A DNA stretch of 64,000 bases from Opitutaceae bacterium EW11 (GTDB lineage: Bacteria; Verrucomicrobiota; Verrucomicrobiia; Opitutales; Opitutaceae): positions 248,001 to 312,000 of the forward strand of contig QAYY01000003.1 of the NCBI GenBank assembly GCA_003054665.1. Reading direction: 5' to 3'. The notes below the pieces were generated by a model. That model saw only the letters and a program-made list of their open reading frames with translations. It searched no databases and was not told the origin of the DNA. Made by a program: the position numbers and the translations under genes. Shown in pieces: positions 8,572 through 16,544 of the stretch. Within the stretch, counting starts at the first letter, position 1. The number at the start of each line of letters is the position of its first letter.

Positions 8572-9501
8572 CTAGGCGAGGCGAAGGCGACGGATGTCGA
8601 CCTGGTCGAGATCGAGCGTTCCCAAACCGTGTGCGGCAGCGAGTTGAACGTGGCGCACGTCCGTAGGTTGGTGCCCGAGCAGTTTTGCGGCAGCCGCATC
8701 GACCGCGACGATGTCGCGCGAAGCGAGAAGCGTCTTGAGAACGATGACGTCCTCGACGCTCTTCCCGCGCGGCCCGTTGCGCACCATCGGATGGTAGGCA
8801 TCGACGATGTTGAGGGTGGGCTTCACGCGCGTGAGGAGATCGGCGATGCACTGGTGCAGATCGGCGCGATGGTAGGCGCGGCGATCCCAGACGATGCCCA
8901 TCAGGTTTTTCATCGCCGAAGTCATCAACGAGCCGCTGTGGTGCTTGAGAACCGGGACGTTGATGAACACATCGCTGTCGAGCGCCAGGCTGTGGACCTT
9001 GGCGGACTTCAGCTTCACGCCGTTGGGAACATCCGTCTGGCGATAAAGGCTCTCGTCCTTGCCGTTGACGACGGTGGCTCCTGCCTCGCGCGCGGCCTTT
9101 TCGATTCCGCTGTTGGCATAGGAAAGCGTCCACTCGTCGCACGTGTTGTCGAAAACGCTGACGGACTTGGCGCCCGCTTCCCGGCACAACGTGATCAGGC
9201 GGGCTACCAGATCGGGGTGGGTGTTGGCGCCGCGTTCCGGCGGCACGTCCCAGCCGATGTTCGGCTTGATCAAGACCGTCTGGCCAGGCTTCACGAACGC
9301 GCCGATCCCGCCGAGTTCGGCCAGGGCCTTGTCCAGCATGGCGACGCGGTCGCCGTCGCGCACCGCCACGAGGATCGACCGGGAGCCTCCCGGCGCGGGC
9401 GCGGTGGCGGCGTCGGCCGCATACAAACCACTCAAGTCAGAAAGCGAAAAAGACGCTCCAAGGGCGAAGCCGGCTTTGATGAAGTCACGCCGTGTTTTCA
9501 T
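8572..9501 (-). CDS. DUF362 domain protein with Tat signal
   Basis: A 309-residue exported protein starting at the ATG at 9501. The start is supported by an N-terminal twin-arginine signal, MKTRRDFIKAGFALGASFSL, ending near residue 30; the frame extends upstream without domain content. The mature part has the DUF362 landmarks: VLIKPNIGWDVPPERGANTHPDLVARLI, a VFDNTCDEW stretch, FINVPVLKHHSGSLMTSAMKNLMGIV and a C-terminal DIVAVDAAAAKLLGH. DUF362 proteins often occur with, or fused to, 4Fe-4S ferredoxins, and here the next gene is a large polyferredoxin. A periplasmic redox role is likely, but the substrate is unknown. No cysteine cluster is seen within this protein. Confidence 0.83.
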   Translation of the reverse strand: MKTRRDFIKAGFALGASFSLSDLSGLYAADAATAPAPGGSRSILVAVRDGDRVAMLDKALAELGGIGAFVKPGQTVLIKPNIGWDVPPERGANTHPDLVARLITLCREAGAKSVSVFDNTCDEWTLSYANSGIEKAAREAGATVVNGKDESLYRQTDVPNGVKLKSAKVHSLALDSDVFINVPVLKHHSGSLMTSAMKNLMGIVWDRRAYHRADLHQCIADLLTRVKPTLNIVDAYHPMVRNGPRGKSVEDVIVLKTLLASRDIVAVDAAAAKLLGHQPTDVRHVQLAAAHGLGTLDLDQVDIRRLRLA

Positions 9502-9931
9502 GGTGGGTGCTCGTTGAAGGAAGGTTGAGCTTCGTTGCCCGCGCGAGAGGTCCGGCACGGATGTAGTCTCGCCGCGAATGCACCGAAGGCGAAAACAGCT
9601 GCGTGCAAAGTACTCCCGACCGCCTTCAGCAACACCGCATGTTTTGGCGAAATCGGGGCGGATCTTGTTTCTGACGGAGACGATCGCGGACGCGAATCGC
9701 CTGAACACCCCGGTCCTGCACCCGAGGCAGCATGGAGCGGCGGTCCCGCGCGGTTTCGAACAATCCGCGATCGACGGCAGACCACCCTGCTCGCTGGTTT
9801 ACGGAGGGCGGAGCTGCAGAGTCTGGGCGCCGCCGGCCCGTGGGGCGGATCCGGACGGCGGTCGATTCGGGCGTGCGGTCGGCTTTTGGTCGGAAAACCC
9901 GTCCAGCTCCGCACGGAGAAGCGACAGGGTT
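9502..9931. other. 430-bp intergenic region
   Basis: This stretch lies between the start of the DUF362 gene and the end of the AhpD-like gene (both minus strand). Several frames are open because of the high GC content, but none gives a protein with recognisable motifs or a plausible amino-acid mix. The promoter for the DUF362/polyferredoxin genes must lie here. I can point to no clear -35/-10 pair and no terminator hairpin for the AhpD-like gene. Confidence 0.4.
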
Positions 9932-10237
9932 TCAGCCGCAGCACCCTGCAGCGTTATCGGTGGAGGTGCTGGAGGCGCGGCTGTCGGACGACGCTCCGGC
10001 AGACCCGCAGCCGCAGCCTTCGCTGGGGCGCAACAGGGCTTCGGCGGTGGCGAGGACCTTGTTAGCCGGGACTTGACGTACCTTGTCGGCCTGCCGGATC
10101 GCTTCGGCGATTTCTTCGTCGGTCAGACCTGCCCGGCGTGCGGCCGGGACGTGGTATTCGATGCACGGCACGCAATTGCTGCCAAGTGCGGCGCCGAGGG
10201 AGACGAGTTCGAGTTCTCGAGGAGAGAGCTTTTTCAT
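9932..10237 (-). CDS. AhpD-like/carboxymuconolactone decarboxylase family protein with cysteine-rich tail
   Basis: A 101-residue protein. Residues 1-70 carry the AhpD-like helical core, with the redox-active CxxC and histidine in SNCVPCIEYHVPAARRAGL and the following helix EEIAEAIRQADKVRQVPA. Family members use the CxxC for peroxide or thiol chemistry. The C-terminal 30 residues are a low-complexity Ser-rich tail bracketed by cysteines (EGCGCGS near the start, AAGCCG at the end), which could bind metal or iron-sulfur. The gene follows the ECF sigma factor by 87 bp on the same strand, and that sigma factor is also cysteine-bearing. A shared redox- or metal-responsive role is inferred. Confidence 0.78.
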   Translation of the reverse strand: MKKLSPRELELVSLGAALGSNCVPCIEYHVPAARRAGLTDEEIAEAIRQADKVRQVPANKVLATAEALLRPSEGCGCGSAGASSDSRASSTSTDNAAGCCG

Positions 10238-10324
10238 GGGAGTGTTTGGATTCTGCGGGCGCGAGAGCGTCCGGTCCCCTTAGACGAGAAGAACTGCCGA
10301 AGAGATACTCGGGCCAGAGACGGC

Positions 10325-10945
10325 TTATGCGGGCTTCTTTTTCGTCAGACTTTTCCGGTCGCAGGACAGGACGTTCTCTTGGGTGCGGTAATAGTCGCAC
10401 GAGCGGTCGAGCTGGGCTCGAAGCGCCTTGCGAGCTCGGTGGAGGCGGATCTTCGCGGCGTCGACGCTGAGGATGAGACGTTCGGCGATCTCGCGGGCGG
10501 TCAGGTGCTCTTCGTCCTTCAGTCGGAGGATTTCCCGATATTCAGCAGAGAGAGAGTCCACCTGCTCCCGGATGCATCGGCACATTTCGGATTGGATCAG
10601 GCGCTCTGGCGCGGCGGGAGGTTGGCGCGTGTCGTCGGATCGCTCGCACGGGCATTCGCCACTGCTGCACTGCGGGGAGTCGAGGGATACGGTCTTCTTC
10701 GTGTTTCTGTGAGAACGGCTCCGGACACGATCCAACGCGGTGTTTACGGCGACGCGATGAATCCAGGTTCTCAGGCTGGAGCGCCGTTCGAATGCGCCCA
10801 GCTGCTGTGCGATCTTCGCGAAGACTTCCTGCGACACGTCCTCGACATCCTCCGGATCGACGTATCGGGAGACGCCGCGCCGCACGGTGTCTCGGTGCTC
10901 GCGGTAGAGCTCTTCGAAGGAGGGAAACGGTTGGGAGTTGCTCAC
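10325..10945 (-). CDS. Sigma-70 family (ECF-type) RNA polymerase sigma factor
   Basis: About 206 residues from a GTG at 10945. The same frame stays open through the antisense of the upstream kinase, so the start is uncertain. It carries region 2 (FEELYREHRDTVRRGVSRYVD, then DVEDVSQEVFAKIAQQLGAF and the -10-reading RSSLRTWIHRVAVNTALDRVRS) and region 4 (LSAEYREILRLKDEEHLTAREIAERL, then VDAAKIRLHRARKALR). Between them is a cysteine-rich linker, CSSGECPC, then CRC. After region 4 comes a tail with SCDYYRTQENVLSC and a basic end. No anti-sigma gene is adjacent, so the cysteines may sense redox state or metal directly. Its probable target is the AhpD-like gene just downstream. Confidence 0.85.
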   Translation of the reverse strand: MSNSQPFPSFEELYREHRDTVRRGVSRYVDPEDVEDVSQEVFAKIAQQLGAFERRSSLRTWIHRVAVNTALDRVRSRSHRNTKKTVSLDSPQCSSGECPCERSDDTRQPPAAPERLIQSEMCRCIREQVDSLSAEYREILRLKDEEHLTAREIAERLILSVDAAKIRLHRARKALRAQLDRSCDYYRTQENVLSCDRKSLTKKKPA

Positions 10946-10974
10946 GACACTGGTCCGCAGAAATGCGAAATAGC

Positions 10975-11009
10975 TGGAAAAAGAAAAGCCCGGGTTTTGG
11001 AACCCGGGC
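10975..11009 (-). terminator. Rho-independent terminator of the sugar kinase gene
   Basis: A nine-base stem (gcccgggtt at 10988-10996 with aacccgggc at 11001-11009) closes a four-base loop. Read on the minus strand it is followed by a U-rich run over 10987-10975. It lies 25 bp after the kinase stop and upstream of the sigma factor gene, so the sigma gene probably has its own promoter. Confidence 0.85.
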
Positions 11010-11034
11010 CGAAGCTCATTGCGGCGAACGGAAC

Positions 11035-12132
11035 TCAGCGAACGACGCGCGCGCCGCCGCCGGACATCTGCTTTTCGACTTCCTTGCGCGTCGCCATGGA
11101 GGTGTCGCCCGGCGTGGTCGAAGCGAGCGCGCCGTGCGCCGCTCCGTAGTCGACCGCCTTCTGGCCATCGTTGAATTCCAGGAATCCGAACTGGAGACCG
11201 CTGGCGAAGCTGTCGCCGCCGCCGACGCGGTCGAGGATCTCGAGCTCCGGAAACTTGCGGCTCTCGAAGAACTTGCCGTCGTGCCAGAGGATCGCGCTCC
11301 AGTCGTTCTTCGTCGCGGTGATGACGCGGCGCAGGGTGGTGGCGGCGACCTTGAAATTCGGATACTCCTTCACCGCGGTCTCGATCATCGCCTTGAAGGC
11401 GTCGGTCTCGATCTTGCTGATGTTGTGGTCGACGCCCTTGACCTCGAAACCGAGGGAAGCGGTGAAGTCCTCCTCGTTGCCGATCATAACGTCGACATAC
11501 TTCGCGATCTCGCGGTTGACCTCGCGGGCTTTTTTCTGTCCGCCGATGCTCTTCCAGAGCGAGGGGCGATAGTTGAGATCGTAGCTGACGATGGTGCCGT
11601 ATTTGTTGGCGGCCTTGACCGCCTCGATCGTGAGGGCGGCGGTGGTTTCGGAGAGGGCTGCGAAGATGCCGCCGGTGTGGAACCAGCGAACGCCCTGCTT
11701 GCCGAAGATGGCTTCCCAATCGATATCGCCCGGCTTGAGCTGGCTCGCGGCTGTGTTTCCGCGATCCGGCACGCCGACCGCGCCGCGGATGCCGAAGCCG
11801 CGTTCGGTGAAGTTGAGGCCGTTGCGGACATTCCGGCCGATGCCGTCGTCTTCGCGCCACTTGATGAAGTCCGTCGCCACGCCACCCTGCATGATGAAGT
11901 CCTCGACGAGGTGGCCGACCTCGTTGTCGACGAAAGCGGTGCAAACCGCCGTTCTCAGGCCGAAGCATTTGCGGAGACCGCGCGACGTGTTGTATTCGCC
12001 GCCGCCCTCCCAGACCTTGAATTCGCGGGCAGTGCGGATGCGCCCCTCACCGGGGTCGAGGCGCAGCATGACTTCGCCCAGGGAGAGCTGGTCGAATTTG
12101 CATTCCGAAGCGGGTTTGATCTTGAGGCTCAT
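11035..12132 (-). CDS. kdgK: PfkB-family sugar kinase, probably 2-dehydro-3-deoxygluconokinase
   Basis: A 365-residue cytoplasmic kinase from the ATG at 12132. The opening FDQLSLGEVMLRLDPGEGRI and the later GGEYNTSRGLRKCFG are the substrate-binding start of PfkB proteins. RVGGGDSFASGLQFGF near the C-terminus is signature 2, with the catalytic Asp. The sequence resembles KDG kinases, which phosphorylate 2-keto-3-deoxygluconate before its aldol cleavage in uronate breakdown or the Entner-Doudoroff route. No KDPG aldolase or uronate gene is adjacent, so the exact sugar is unproved. A strong terminator follows, and the upstream region is repeat-rich. Confidence 0.78.
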   Translation of the reverse strand: MSLKIKPASECKFDQLSLGEVMLRLDPGEGRIRTAREFKVWEGGGEYNTSRGLRKCFGLRTAVCTAFVDNEVGHLVEDFIMQGGVATDFIKWREDDGIGRNVRNGLNFTERGFGIRGAVGVPDRGNTAASQLKPGDIDWEAIFGKQGVRWFHTGGIFAALSETTAALTIEAVKAANKYGTIVSYDLNYRPSLWKSIGGQKKAREVNREIAKYVDVMIGNEEDFTASLGFEVKGVDHNISKIETDAFKAMIETAVKEYPNFKVAATTLRRVITATKNDWSAILWHDGKFFESRKFPELEILDRVGGGDSFASGLQFGFLEFNDGQKAVDYGAAHGALASTTPGDTSMATRKEVEKQMSGGGARVVR

Positions 12133-12189
12133 AGGGTGGTGGAAAAGGGAGGGAAAATTGAGGACACGTGACCGAAAGGTCAATCATGG

Positions 12190-12212
12190 CCGACGCCCGC
12201 GGCGGGCGTCGG
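12190..12212. repeat. Near-perfect GC palindrome
   Basis: Eleven-base arms (ccgacgcccgc, 12190-12200, and gcgggcgtcgg, 12202-12212) flank a single central base. It is immediately followed by the first gaagttggaa repeat. It could form a cruciform or, in RNA, a very stable hairpin. There is no T-run, so it is not a classical terminator. Confidence 0.6.
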
Positions 12213-12213
12213 G

Positions 12214-12235
12214 GAAGTTGGAAATTGGGAGTTGG
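12214..12235 (+). repeat. Short A/T-G repeat, copy 1
   Basis: The sequence gaagttggaaattgggag continues to gttgg. It shares its core with copies at 12350-12378 and, inverted, at 12533-12564. All three lie in the same intergenic region. Confidence 0.6.
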
Positions 12236-12349
12236 TGTCGGGGCCGGCAAATGATCTCGGCGGAAGGAAAACTACGACTCGAGATCTGCCGGCACGGCAA
12301 GCGCCGGTCCAAACGGACAGTCATTCTGGCCGGCGCCTCAGGCACCGGG

Positions 12350-12378
12350 GAAGTTGGAAGCTAGAAATTGGAAGCTGG
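12350..12378 (+). repeat. Short A/T-G repeat, copy 2
   Basis: It begins gaagttggaagctagaaatt and ends ggaagctgg. It has the same orientation as copy 1, with gaagttggaa and aaattgg(g/a)ag blocks conserved, and an extra gaagct-type block inserted. Confidence 0.6.
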
Positions 12379-12532
12379 CGGGCGAGTGGAAATGCCGGTG
12401 TGGCTACAACACTCCCGCAGGTCGCAGAGTGCGCTGCGTTCTGAGAAGCCCGCGCGGGGGGCGTCAAGGGTTCACCGCACGTCCGGCTTCTGCGCTGCGG
12501 TTACGGGCCATGCGCTCGCCTTGTGCCGAACT

Positions 12533-12564
12533 ACCAACTTCCAAATCCCAAATTCCAACTTCTC
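12533..12564 (-). repeat. Short A/T-G repeat, copy 3 (inverted)
   Basis: Read on the plus strand it begins accaacttccaaatcccaaa and ends ttccaacttctcc, the reverse complement of the pattern in copies 1 and 2. It stands 24 bp from the argA stop. With copy 2 it could pair over about 20 bases, bracketing a 150-bp GC-rich core. Confidence 0.6.
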
Positions 12565-12587
12565 CGGCGGAGCGTCCGCGCCGCCGG

Positions 12588-13916
12588 CTACAACTGCTTC
12601 ACCAGCACCTTGGCGTTGCGGCCGCTTTCGTCGTAGAGCTTGAGGCGGGCGTCGGGGAGGATCTCCTTGCTGACCTCTTCGAAGCCCATGACGGAGGTGA
12701 AGAAAGAATAGCTCTGCGTCGAGAGGGCGACGGCGGTTTTGGCGCCGCGTTCTTTCGCCCGCATGCAGGCGTAGTCGACCATCTTTCGGCCGATGCCGCG
12801 GTTGTGGTAGAACGGCAGCACGTAGAGCGATCCGATCTCGGCTACGTCCGGTTTGTCCGGATAGAAATACAGCGAGACGCACGCGATCATGTTTTCGTCG
12901 ATTTCGAAGACGAAGAACTGATCGATGTTCTTCTCGATCGCCTGCTGCGTGCGGTAGATCAGCTCTTCGCGACGGACGGCTCCGCGCGTGAGATTGTGAA
13001 TCTGGCGGACATCGCGGCGGTTGGCTTTCCGGATCTGCTGGTAGTCGTTGCCATAAACCAGTGAGCCGACGCCCTCGTTGGAGAAGATCTCATTGAGGAG
13101 TCCGTCGAAGATGCGGCCGTCGATGATGTGAACGCGCGGCGTCCCCGTCTCGATCGCCTTGATTGCGTGAGCGGCCTTGCTGTGGGAGGCCTCGGAAAGC
13201 TGTTCGGGGTGGTCCTTCAGCAGCGAGCGAAGCGCATCGACGGCGATTTCGCGCCGGACTTCTCCGTTGATTTCGAGCCCGGCCTGCGGAGTGAGGTAAA
13301 TGATTTTCGTGGCCCGGAGCGCTTCCGCGAGTTCGGCCGCGAGGAGATCGGAATTGATCCGCAGGGATTTCCCGTCGGGTCCGAAGCCGATCGGCGAGAC
13401 AATGGGCACGATGCCCTTGTCGATCAGCGTGAGGATAAACTCGGTGTCGACGCGATCCACCTTGCCGGTGAACTGGTGATCGACGCCGCGCAGAATTCCA
13501 AGTGGGAGCGCGCGGACCGAATTGGTGATCGCGCATTTCAGCGCATTCTGCGTCAGGCCTTCGACGATGACGTGCGAGACCCGGGAGGACGCGCGAATCG
13601 CGAGATCGAGTGTCTGCGCGTCGGTCACGCCGGTGCCGAACGCGTCGGAGATCGCGACGCCCCGCGCCGCGGACAGCTCCTGGATCTGCTGCCCGATGCC
13701 GTGGACGAGCACGACCTTGATGGCGAGGCTCCGGAGAACGGCGATATCCACCGCGAGGTTTCCGAAGTTCTCATCGGCGACGATCGATCCGTCGAGGGCG
13801 AGAACGAAGATCTGGTCCTGAAACCGCGGAACGTATTTCAGGATGCCGCGCAAGTCCGTCGGCTTGATCGTCGTGGAGGTCGCCGGGGTGGGCGAAGAAG
13901 AAGAGCCGTTGCTCAT
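12588..13916 (-). CDS. argA: N-acetylglutamate synthase (amino-acid N-acetyltransferase)
   Basis: This cytoplasmic enzyme acetylates glutamate, the first step of arginine synthesis, and is usually feedback-inhibited by arginine. It is 442 residues from the ATG at 13916; an in-frame TTG at 13940 with an upstream aggag is an alternative start. Residues about 20-285 are an amino-acid kinase fold (VLVHGIGQQIQELSAARG as glycine-rich loop, VIVEGLTQNALKCAI, and SPIGFGPDGKSLRINSDLLAAEL). Residues about 295-440 are a GNAT acetyltransferase with the acetyl-CoA loop HNRGIGRKMVDYACMRAKERG. The kinase-plus-GNAT order and length match bacterial ArgA. A membrane-protein gene ends 37 bp upstream. Confidence 0.9.
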   Translation of the reverse strand: MSNGSSSSPTPATSTTIKPTDLRGILKYVPRFQDQIFVLALDGSIVADENFGNLAVDIAVLRSLAIKVVLVHGIGQQIQELSAARGVAISDAFGTGVTDAQTLDLAIRASSRVSHVIVEGLTQNALKCAITNSVRALPLGILRGVDHQFTGKVDRVDTEFILTLIDKGIVPIVSPIGFGPDGKSLRINSDLLAAELAEALRATKIIYLTPQAGLEINGEVRREIAVDALRSLLKDHPEQLSEASHSKAAHAIKAIETGTPRVHIIDGRIFDGLLNEIFSNEGVGSLVYGNDYQQIRKANRRDVRQIHNLTRGAVRREELIYRTQQAIEKNIDQFFVFEIDENMIACVSLYFYPDKPDVAEIGSLYVLPFYHNRGIGRKMVDYACMRAKERGAKTAVALSTQSYSFFTSVMGFEEVSKEILPDARLKLYDESGRNAKVLVKQL

Positions 13917-13953
13917 CGAAGTGCGTGGTATTTCGGACAAGCGCTCCTGCGCG

Positions 13954-14580
13954 TCAATGCACTTGAAGGTCCCACGCCCGCGATTCGTTCAACCCGACGA
14001 GCGTGACGTGATAGCTGCCCACGGGCAGAGCGCCGCCGGGCAACGTGACCTGGACAAGGCTTTCCGGCGTGCGCGCGAGCAGTTCGCCCTCGATCATTTC
14101 GAAGTCCGCGACGATCGCGACCTCCTGCTCCTTCCGATAGACGGTCGCGCCGTTCAGCAGCTGCTTGTTGTTCGGCAACGCGCAGGTGAACTCGATCGTG
14201 TACGGCAAAAGCTGGTTGGCGGAACTCGAGGCGCGAACACGGGAGAAGGACAGCGGCAGCCGCGGCTGGTCGATGAGCGTCTGTTTCAACTCCGTCGGCA
14301 AACCGCCCGGCGCCCTCTGAACTTCGGCCTGCGGCCCTTCCATCGAGAGTCCGGTGTGTTGCGGGTCCGCGGGGCGTTCCGCCGTGGCGGTCACCCGCGC
14401 GTATCCCGCCGACTCGAGGCGTGCGATGGTCGCCTTCTCGCGGCTGTCGTGATAAGGCTGATACGCCTTGCCGGGTTTCCGAAAGTAGAGGGTGATGAAC
14501 GTGTATCCGACGACGAAAACGAGGATCGCGACGACGATCCATTTCATGGGCCACGGCTTCTGTTGCGGACGAGCGGACAT
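13954..14580 (-). CDS. Single-pass membrane protein of unknown function
   Basis: A 208-residue protein that I do not recognise. Residues 13-32 form one hydrophobic helix (WIVVAILVFVVGYTFITLYF) after a basic N-terminus. The topology is therefore probably N-in with a large C-terminal domain outside the cytoplasm. The C-terminal domain is rich in beta-type residues, with the pattern LPYTIEFTCALPNNKQLLNG and a final VGSYHVTLVGLNESRAWDLQ. It has no cysteine pair, lipobox or enzymatic motif. It precedes argA on the same strand and is probably co-transcribed. It starts about 190 bp from the divergent proS. Confidence 0.65.
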   Translation of the reverse strand: MSARPQQKPWPMKWIVVAILVFVVGYTFITLYFRKPGKAYQPYHDSREKATIARLESAGYARVTATAERPADPQHTGLSMEGPQAEVQRAPGGLPTELKQTLIDQPRLPLSFSRVRASSSANQLLPYTIEFTCALPNNKQLLNGATVYRKEQEVAIVADFEMIEGELLARTPESLVQVTLPGGALPVGSYHVTLVGLNESRAWDLQVH

Positions 14581-14772
14581 TGGCTGGACGAGTTACAGGG
14601 CGCTGCAGTGGCGGGCAATGGAGAACACTCGAACGAGCGGCATGATCGGCAGGATGGAGGCGTCCCTATCCCCGCGGATTTTCGGGTCGTCAACTGCAGG
14701 CTGGAAGCGCCTTCCAGCCTGCCCGGAAATGCGTTGCCCCGGTTTGTCGCCGCTGCTTCGGTCTCCGGCTCC

Positions 14773-16536
14773 ATGAAGTTCTGGTCCCAGTTTTTCATTC
14801 CCACGTTGAAAGAGAGTCCGGCCGACGCGGAAATCGCTTCACACAAGCTCCTCGTGCGCGCCGGCTTGGTTCGCAAGTTGGGCGGCGGCCTCTACACCTA
14901 CATGCCGCTGGGCCTTCGTACCCTGCGCAAGATCAGCCAGGCGTGCCGCGAGGAGATGGACGCGGCCGGTGCGATCGAGCTCCAGATGCCGCACCTCCAT
15001 CCGGTCGAGTTCTGGGAACAGGGCCCCCGCTGGGCTGCGGCGCGGGAGATCATGTACCGCGCCGATCACGCGGGCGACGGCAAGCGCGGTCCGCGCGATC
15101 CGGAATACGTCCTGGGTCCGACCCACGAGGAGATCATCACGCCGCTCGTGAAGACGGAGATCACGAGCTATCGCGACCTGCCGAAAAACTTCTACCAGAT
15201 CGCGACGAAATTCCGGAACGAGATTCGTCCGCGCTACGGACTGATGCGGGCACGCGAGTTTATCATGAAGGATGGCTATTCCTTCGACGCGACGGACGAG
15301 GGTGCGACGCAGAGTTATCTGCGGATGAAGGATGCCTACTCGAAGTTCTTCTCCCGCGTCGGAGTGAAGGCGATTTCGGTCGAAGCCGACACCGGCGTGA
15401 TGGGGGGCAGTTTCTCCCACGAGTTCATGGTGCCTGCTGAAGTGGGCGACGACGTCGTCGTTTACTGCGAAGAGAGCGGCTACGCCGCCAATCGCGAGAA
15501 GGCGACCAGCGGCATCGTCCCGAAGGACCTCGCTGACGCGGCTCCTGCTGGGGCGGTGGAGGAGTTCCCGACTCCGGGCGTCGTCACGATCGCGGCGCTC
15601 GAGGCGGCTCCGTATTCGGTTCCTGCCGACAAGCAGTTCAAGACGCTCGTCTACGTGGGCGATGGAAACCCCTTCCTCGTCATCCTGCGCGGCTGCGACG
15701 AATTGGAGGAAGCGAAACTCGGCTCGCTCGGCTTCACGCTTTTCCGTCCCGCGACGCCGGAAGAAATCGAGCCCGTGATGGGCGCGAAGCCCGGCAGCCT
15801 CGGCGCGGTCAAGGGCACCATCAAGGACCCCGCCGCGCTTGCGGGCATTTTCGCGGATCACGCCATCCGACTGATCGGCAACGGCACCACGGGTGCGAAT
15901 CGCGACGGCATGCACCTTCGGAACGTCAATGTCACCCGGGACCTGGCGATCACCAAGTTCGGCGACTTTCGCCGCGTGCGCGTCGGCGAGCCCGACCCGA
16001 AGTCCGGCAATCCCCTGAAGATCGCCCGCGCGATCGAGGTCGGCCATGTGTTCAAGCTCGGCACCAAATACTCCGACAAGTTCGGCGCGGTCTACACCGA
16101 CGATCAGAAGCAGAGCCACCCGATGGTGATGGGCTGCTACGGCATCGGCATCAGCCGCACGCTGCAGGCCATCATCGAACAGAGCCACGACAACGACGGC
16201 ATTCTCTGGCCCTGGAGCGTGGCTCCGTTCCAGGTGCTGGTTTGCCTGCTCGACCCGCAGCTTCCGGAAGCCGCGGAGCTGGCGAAAAAGATCGGTCTTG
16301 CCGCGGAGCGTGCCGGCGCCGACGTCCTGATCGACGACCGGACGGAGCGTCCCGGCGTGAAGTTCAAGGACGCCGACTTGATCGGTATCCCCCTGAGGAT
16401 TACCGTGGGGGGCAAGGGCCTCAAGGAAGGCATCGTCGAGATGAAGTGGCGCGCGCAGAAAGACGTCGCGAAGCTGCCGATTGCCGACGCTGAGTCGAAG
16501 GTGGCAGCTGCCGTCGCCGACGCTTCCCGGGCCTGA
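14773..16536 (+). CDS. proS: Prolyl-tRNA synthetase
   Basis: The enzyme charges tRNA-Pro in the cytoplasm; 587 residues. The ATG at 14773 is chosen because the conserved N-terminus KFWSQFFIPTLKESPADAE begins there; the frame upstream is antisense to the neighbouring genes. Class II motif 1 spans SHKLLVRAGLVRKLGGGLYTYMPLGLRTL. Motif 2 is FRNEIRPRYGLMRAREFIMKDGYSF, and motif 3 is MGCYGIGISRTLQA. Between motifs 2 and 3 lies the bacterial-type editing insertion (about residues 225-390), so misacylated Ala-tRNA can be hydrolysed. The anticodon-binding domain occupies the last 120 residues. clpS follows after eight bases. Confidence 0.95.
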   Translation: MKFWSQFFIPTLKESPADAEIASHKLLVRAGLVRKLGGGLYTYMPLGLRTLRKISQACREEMDAAGAIELQMPHLHPVEFWEQGPRWAAAREIMYRADHAGDGKRGPRDPEYVLGPTHEEIITPLVKTEITSYRDLPKNFYQIATKFRNEIRPRYGLMRAREFIMKDGYSFDATDEGATQSYLRMKDAYSKFFSRVGVKAISVEADTGVMGGSFSHEFMVPAEVGDDVVVYCEESGYAANREKATSGIVPKDLADAAPAGAVEEFPTPGVVTIAALEAAPYSVPADKQFKTLVYVGDGNPFLVILRGCDELEEAKLGSLGFTLFRPATPEEIEPVMGAKPGSLGAVKGTIKDPAALAGIFADHAIRLIGNGTTGANRDGMHLRNVNVTRDLAITKFGDFRRVRVGEPDPKSGNPLKIARAIEVGHVFKLGTKYSDKFGAVYTDDQKQSHPMVMGCYGIGISRTLQAIIEQSHDNDGILWPWSVAPFQVLVCLLDPQLPEAAELAKKIGLAAERAGADVLIDDRTERPGVKFKDADLIGIPLRITVGGKGLKEGIVEMKWRAQKDVAKLPIADAESKVAAAVADASRA

Positions 16537-16544
16537 GCTCTAAC

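Larger units (their letters stand above)
12133..12587. other. Repeat-rich 455-bp intergenic region
   Basis: This region separates the kinase start (12132) from the end of argA (12588), both on the minus strand. It contains a GC palindrome (12190-12212) and three copies of a gaagttggaa-type motif, two direct and one inverted, listed separately. No open frame here looks like a gene. The kinase promoter must lie within the first part, but no clear hexamers stand out. Confidence 0.5.

Noticed and set aside
6973-9528. 851-codon plus-strand frame across the polyferredoxin and DUF362 genes
   Set aside because: It is antisense to two well-supported genes and has no domain motif; composition is Arg/Glu/Ala-rich.
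10325-11968. 547-codon minus-strand frame that includes the sigma factor
   Set aside because: Only the last 206 codons encode a protein with motifs. The rest is antisense to, and in another frame of, the sugar kinase gene, and has an arginine/histidine-rich composition typical of shadow frames in GC-rich DNA.
13843-14772. N-terminal extension of the proS frame
   Set aside because: Antisense to argA and the membrane protein gene. The ProS family starts at 14773.
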